NCBI GenBank assembly: GCA_944386965.1 | Contig: CALXDE010000265.1 | Location: 1-56,116 of the forward strand | Length of the DNA: 56,116 nt | Direction: 5' to 3' | DNA from: an uncultured Oscillospiraceae bacterium | Lineage (GTDB): Bacteria > Bacillota_A > Clostridia > Oscillospirales > Oscillospiraceae | Part shown: piece after piece, positions 55,581 to 56,116 of the stretch | Position numbering within the stretch: the stretch's first letter is position 1 | Layout: every line of letters starts with the position of its first letter | Notes under the pieces: model-generated | Told to the model about the DNA's origin: nothing | The model's input: only the letters and a program-made list of their open reading frames with translations | Database searches by the model: none | Translations under genes and position numbers: made by a program

Positions 55581-56045
55581 CTATGCGACTTTTGCATAGT
55601 TGCTAATCTTGAAAGAGAAGTTGTAGTCACGATCTCTCTTTCTGATTTCGGACACCACTGCGTCCAGGTACTCCTGGGCTTCAGCGGCGTCCTCCGCTGA
55701 TCTCCAGCGGATTCTGAGGAGAATTCTCCTCAGAGTTTCGAGCACGCATAGCGTGCTGGGAACCATTCCTAGGTCGTCCCAGGAACAGTTCCAGCTCCGG
55801 CATGCCTGTAAATAGGCATATCCAATGATCGACTTCTCGGCCATCTGGCCAAGAATATCGATATCGTTGCCAAAGACACCATGAATGTCCTTGGCAAGCT
55901 CAATTGCCCTTACAACAGTTTCTTCAACCGTCTCATACAGGGCAAACGAATTCCTACGGATTTCGTAGGAGCTGTACTCCTCATTTTTCATATGATTGTT
56001 TCTTATTAGGAACGCTGTAAATACAAGGCTTTTCGGAGCCTGCAA
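55581..56045 (-). CDS. Hypothetical protein, up to 154 aa, paralogue 2
   Basis: Paralogue of the 181-aa gene over its C-terminal 110 residues ('MAEKSIIGYAYLQACRSWN', 'SWDDLGMVPSTLCVLETLR', 'RIRWRSAEDAAEAQEYLDA'), but with a different, shorter N-terminus. The start is uncertain: the ATG at codon 19 (55991, MKNEEYSSYE) is likelier than the TTG at 56045, though neither has a strong ribosome binding site. The last codons form a perfect palindrome (GCAACTATGC / GCATAGTTGC, 55576-55602). Unknown function. Confidence 0.7.
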   Translation of the reverse strand: MQAPKSLVFTAFLIRNNHMKNEEYSSYEIRRNSFALYETVEETVVRAIELAKDIHGVFGNDIDILGQMAEKSIIGYAYLQACRSWNCSWDDLGMVPSTLCVLETLRRILLRIRWRSAEDAAEAQEYLDAVVSEIRKRDRDYNFSFKISNYAKVA

Positions 56046-56082
56046 TCCGAAAAAAATAATATTTGATCTATCACATTACGCA

Positions 56083-56116
56083 GAAAGCCGTCCAGGTGCT
56101 ATCTTGGGCGGCTTTT
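56083..56116. terminator. Terminator-like hairpin at the window end
   Basis: AAAGCCGTCC and GGGCGGCTTT pair (one mismatch), ending in TTTT on the plus strand. It may end a gene beyond the window or the unit on either strand. Confidence 0.6.

Noticed and set aside
53850..56045. Genes beside the CRISPR array as possible Cas proteins
   Set aside because: None shows Cas motifs (no RAMP Gly-rich loop, HD, DEAD or Cas1 pattern), and two are paralogues of each other with no nuclease signature.
1..56116. tRNA and rRNA genes
   Set aside because: I looked for conserved tRNA arms and rRNA core sequences in the intergenic regions and saw none.

Overview
The window looks like part of a large mobile or extrachromosomal element of a Clostridia host, most likely Lachnospiraceae. 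The reasons are strong GGAGG ribosome binding sites, many TTG/GTG starts, choline/cell-wall-binding repeat proteins with a shared 'TPDGYYV' ending, a low-complexity S/E/A/T/D protein tail, a type I-C-like CRISPR repeat, and several IS200/IS605-type RNA-guided nuclease elements. Almost everything is on the minus strand; the exceptions are a toxin-antitoxin pair and a UvrD helicase. No virion structural, replication-initiator or conjugation genes are visible, so megaplasmid, phage-plasmid and integrative element remain open.

Layout, left to right. 136-3562: ParA/MinD-like ATPase operon with two membrane proteins and a RusA-type resolvase. 3700-5429: an intact IscB element with its omega-RNA region, inserted at the 3' end of recD2 (5409-7517). 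7655-12432: six-gene operon from an HPr/Crh-like protein to a secreted cell-wall-binding protein. 12521-14315: sirtuin and LytR-CpsA-Psr protein. 14437-16296: accessory SecY and a tiny SecE. 16408-20210: secreted cell-wall-binding proteins. 20286-22671: a double-HTH protein and neighbours. 22775-25979: class A PBP. 26165-27872: zinc-ribbon and repeat proteins. 28002-35321: a 2439-residue YDG/MBG-type surface protein. 35515-36097: Phd/ParE pair. 36157-38195: HipA-like kinase and partner. 38219-45733: YfhO, FtsH, a 250-bp MITE, a truncated TnpB, SPFH protein and NfeD. 45788-47466: RNase H and small proteins. 47727-50159: SleB-type hydrolase whose start codon is separated from its probable ribosome binding site by a decayed second IscB element. 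50160-52846: triple 22-bp repeat and UvrD. 53241-53760: a five-repeat CRISPR array with its own promoter and terminator. 53850-56045: unknown genes, including a tandem paralogue pair.

The strongest new signal is regulatory. An 18-bp box, AAAAnCGYTTATCYGYGA, occurs nine times, always upstream of a transcription unit and in the direction of transcription. In eight copies a -10-like hexamer lies exactly 33 nt downstream, with an RGAAT-like -35 and no TTGACA. Its targets are the ParA operon, recD2, sirtuin-LCP, SecYE, the HTH operon, the PBP, a small gene, uvrD and the CRISPR array. A second promoter type, CAAT-17-CATAATT, serves most other units (surface proteins, HPr operon, kinase pair, NfeD-SPFH and the second omega-RNA). 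This suggests two regulons covering the element.

Together the genes suggest an element that repairs and maintains its own DNA (RecD2, UvrD, RusA, RNase H, ParA-like), modifies host envelope export and wall synthesis (SecYE, FtsH/SPFH/NfeD, PBP, LCP, YfhO, hydrolases, wall-binding proteins) and carries competition or stability devices (mini-CRISPR, IscB, toxin-antitoxin, HipA-like kinase). Functions of the unknown proteins are not assigned.
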